Below are positions 63,032 to 64,000 of a stretch of DNA of 64,000 nucleotides, piece after piece. The notes below the pieces were generated by a model. The model saw only the letters and a list, made by a program, of their open reading frames with translations, did no database searches and was not told where the DNA came from. Made by a program: the position numbers and the translations under genes. How positions within the stretch are numbered: the stretch's first letter is position 1; each line of letters opens with the position of its first letter. Origin of the DNA: Rhizomicrobium sp. (GTDB lineage Bacteria; Pseudomonadota; Alphaproteobacteria; Micropepsales; Micropepsaceae); assembly GCA_037200045.1 (NCBI GenBank), contig JBBCHM010000002.1, positions 1,291,241-1,355,240 of the forward strand, read 5' to 3'.

Positions 63032-63868
63032 ATGCTCACGCCGATGCATCGACCGTACGATTCAACTCCTTTGACGGTGACGTTCGACACCAACACGCTG
63101 GCCTCGGTGGTTGCCCCCGAAACCGCGCAACGTGGGACCGGCGCAAGCGGGGCCATTGTCGCGGCTGCCATGCGGGCTGGGCGCGTTCGCGGCTTTTTTA
63201 GTGAGACCGTTATCACGTTGGAGGGAATCAAGAACGTCGATCGTGCCGACGTTCTTGGGAGCGCTCGGGTGGTTTCCGATGCCTCATCGACCGGCAAGAA
63301 TAATGTCACTCTCACGGTTGGCATCCGGCATGTCCGAAATCCCCTCGACCCCCGATCCTCTGCAAGAGTCCGGGCGGCACTGGAGCTAGGCATGCGATCC
63401 TTACGAACGGCTGCCCGAATCGGCGGATATCATCTGAGGGACCAAGATTGCGAGCTTTACGAGCCGGATGGGGGAATACTCGAACTCGTCCGTTGCATGG
63501 ACAAGGTAAATGAGCTGACAACTGAAATCGCGAGACGCGGCGTCGGTCAGGCCATCGCTGTCGAGCTTGGATTGCAGTTTAGCCAACGTGATGGTGTCGA
63601 GAATCCGGAGTTATTCCTGCAAGGCCTTGGCCGCGCGAAGGATAAGCCGGAAAGGAGAAAGGTAGCAGAAGCAGTCCGTGAATGGGCAGACGGCGATAGT
63701 GTTGCTGCTCACTACGGTTTCGGCTTGAAGCTTTTTTGCAGTGAAGATTTCCGAAAGGATGGCACGGGTCGTTCCGTGCTCGACCACGATAATCGCCAGT
63801 GGCTCAATACAAAGTTTGGAATTGAATTTGTAACGCTGGCAGAGCTCGCACAGAGGGTAATCGAATGA
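63032..63868 (+). CDS. PIN-like domain protein of unknown function
   Basis: About 278 residues from the chosen ATG (others, at 63044 or a GTG at 63026, are also possible). The start TVTFDTNTLASVVAPE contains the DTN of PIN nucleases, and the end SVLDHDNRQWLNTKFGIEFVTLAELAQ matches the last acidic strand and helix of the PIN fold. The centre is helical and charged. It could be an RNase, perhaps a toxin or effector, but no antitoxin is beside it. It overlaps by 4 bases the next gene (ATGA). Confidence 0.6.
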   Translation: MLTPMHRPYDSTPLTVTFDTNTLASVVAPETAQRGTGASGAIVAAAMRAGRVRGFFSETVITLEGIKNVDRADVLGSARVVSDASSTGKNNVTLTVGIRHVRNPLDPRSSARVRAALELGMRSLRTAARIGGYHLRDQDCELYEPDGGILELVRCMDKVNELTTEIARRGVGQAIAVELGLQFSQRDGVENPELFLQGLGRAKDKPERRKVAEAVREWADGDSVAAHYGFGLKLFCSEDFRKDGTGRSVLDHDNRQWLNTKFGIEFVTLAELAQRVIE

Positions 63869-64000
63869 GCCGACTCCCTACCACCATTATGTTGGCGCTG
63901 GTCGTAAGCGTCTGCAGTGCCTCAATCTCATGGGCACAAAACAGCGTTCAGGTTCCAACACAACAAAGAGAACTCACGCGCATCCTTTCAAAATACAATG
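63865..64000 (+). CDS. Exported protein, N-terminal 45 codons only (cut by window edge)
   Basis: Starts with a good signal peptide (TTIMLALVVSVCSASISWAQ) and continues NSVQVPTQQRELTRILSKYN before the window ends. Overlap with the previous stop (ATGA) shows coupling to the PIN-like gene. Too short to name; it is secreted or periplasmic. Confidence 0.65.
   Translation, partial: MSRLPTTIMLALVVSVCSASISWAQNSVQVPTQQRELTRILSKYN

Larger units (their letters stand above)
56241..64000. mobile_element. Integrated element at tRNA-Ser (left end; right end beyond window)
   Basis: The element begins at the 3' part of tRNA-Ser, where the recombinase C-terminal codons overlap the tRNA antisense. Cargo: large serine recombinase, MazE/F, a relaxase, an unknown Cys-containing protein, a PIN-like protein and an exported protein. 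Local base composition at 59.2-60.3 and 62.5-64 kb is lower in GC than the chromosome. A coupling protein and secretion genes are not in view, so it may be a mobilisable element or the left part of an ICE. Confidence 0.82.

Overview
The window looks like chromosomal DNA of a high-GC alphaproteobacterium. Lineage clues are the order HAD hydrolase / MaoC / ribF / ileS / lspA / BamF-like lipoprotein / M16 peptidase pair, a usg-family gene, a TipF-like EAL protein, a CIRCE-controlled groES-groEL operon and short GC-rich intergenic palindromes. I cannot name the genus from sequence alone.

Layout. 1-14.3 kb, almost all minus strand: envelope and housekeeping genes (two M16 peptidase paralogues, BamF-like lipoprotein, lspA, ileS, ribF, MaoC hydratase, HAD hydrolase, TipF-like protein). 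Between ileS and ribF sits an accessory cargo of a GxxExxY protein and a TonB receptor / histidine acid phosphatase pair. 14.4-30.4 kb: small metabolic and stress genes on both strands (glutathione peroxidase, OmpA-like lipoprotein, SDR, two tandem LprI-like proteins, a small protein plus monohaem cytochrome c, alanine dehydrogenase, DSD1-type PLP enzyme, EamA transporter coupled to an acetylpolyamine-amidohydrolase-like protein, SUMF-domain protein, TonB-like protein, YghU-type GST). 30.5-40 kb: groES-groEL with promoter, CIRCE and terminator, then LMW-PTP-like, TonB, retropepsin-like, thioredoxin 2, PAS and XRE-S24 regulator genes. 40.2-47.3 kb: thrS, infC (probable AUA start), a subclass B3 metallo-beta-lactamase, serine/threonine dehydratase, a DMT transporter and an alpha carbonic anhydrase. 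47.2-51.5 kb, minus strand: kamA (lysine 2,3-aminomutase), two tandem ATP-grasp ligases and a Cys-rich protein, an operon that reads like an uncharacterised beta-lysine-using pathway. 51.9-55.4 kb: GT39, GT2 and a LAB_N protein, a probable polyprenyl-phosphate-sugar decoration set.

56.24 kb to the right edge is an integrated element. A tRNA-Ser(GGA) gene is overlapped on the opposite strand by the C-terminus of a large serine recombinase. Beyond it come a small protein, a MazE/MazF toxin-antitoxin pair, a possible oriT-like hairpin, an unknown 337-residue protein, a DUF3363-type relaxase, and a PIN-like protein coupled to an exported protein cut by the window edge. Parts of this region are visibly less GC-rich than the rest. 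The far attachment site is outside the window.

Two families of short palindromic elements recur: MITE-like elements with C-rich terminal inverted repeats (1998-2162, 49889-50043), and mirror-hairpin elements built on GTCAT..ATGAC ends (14975-15064, 25160-25258, 33155-33300). One MITE-like copy lies in frame inside the start of a peptidase gene, and another supplies the ribosome binding site of an ATP-grasp gene.
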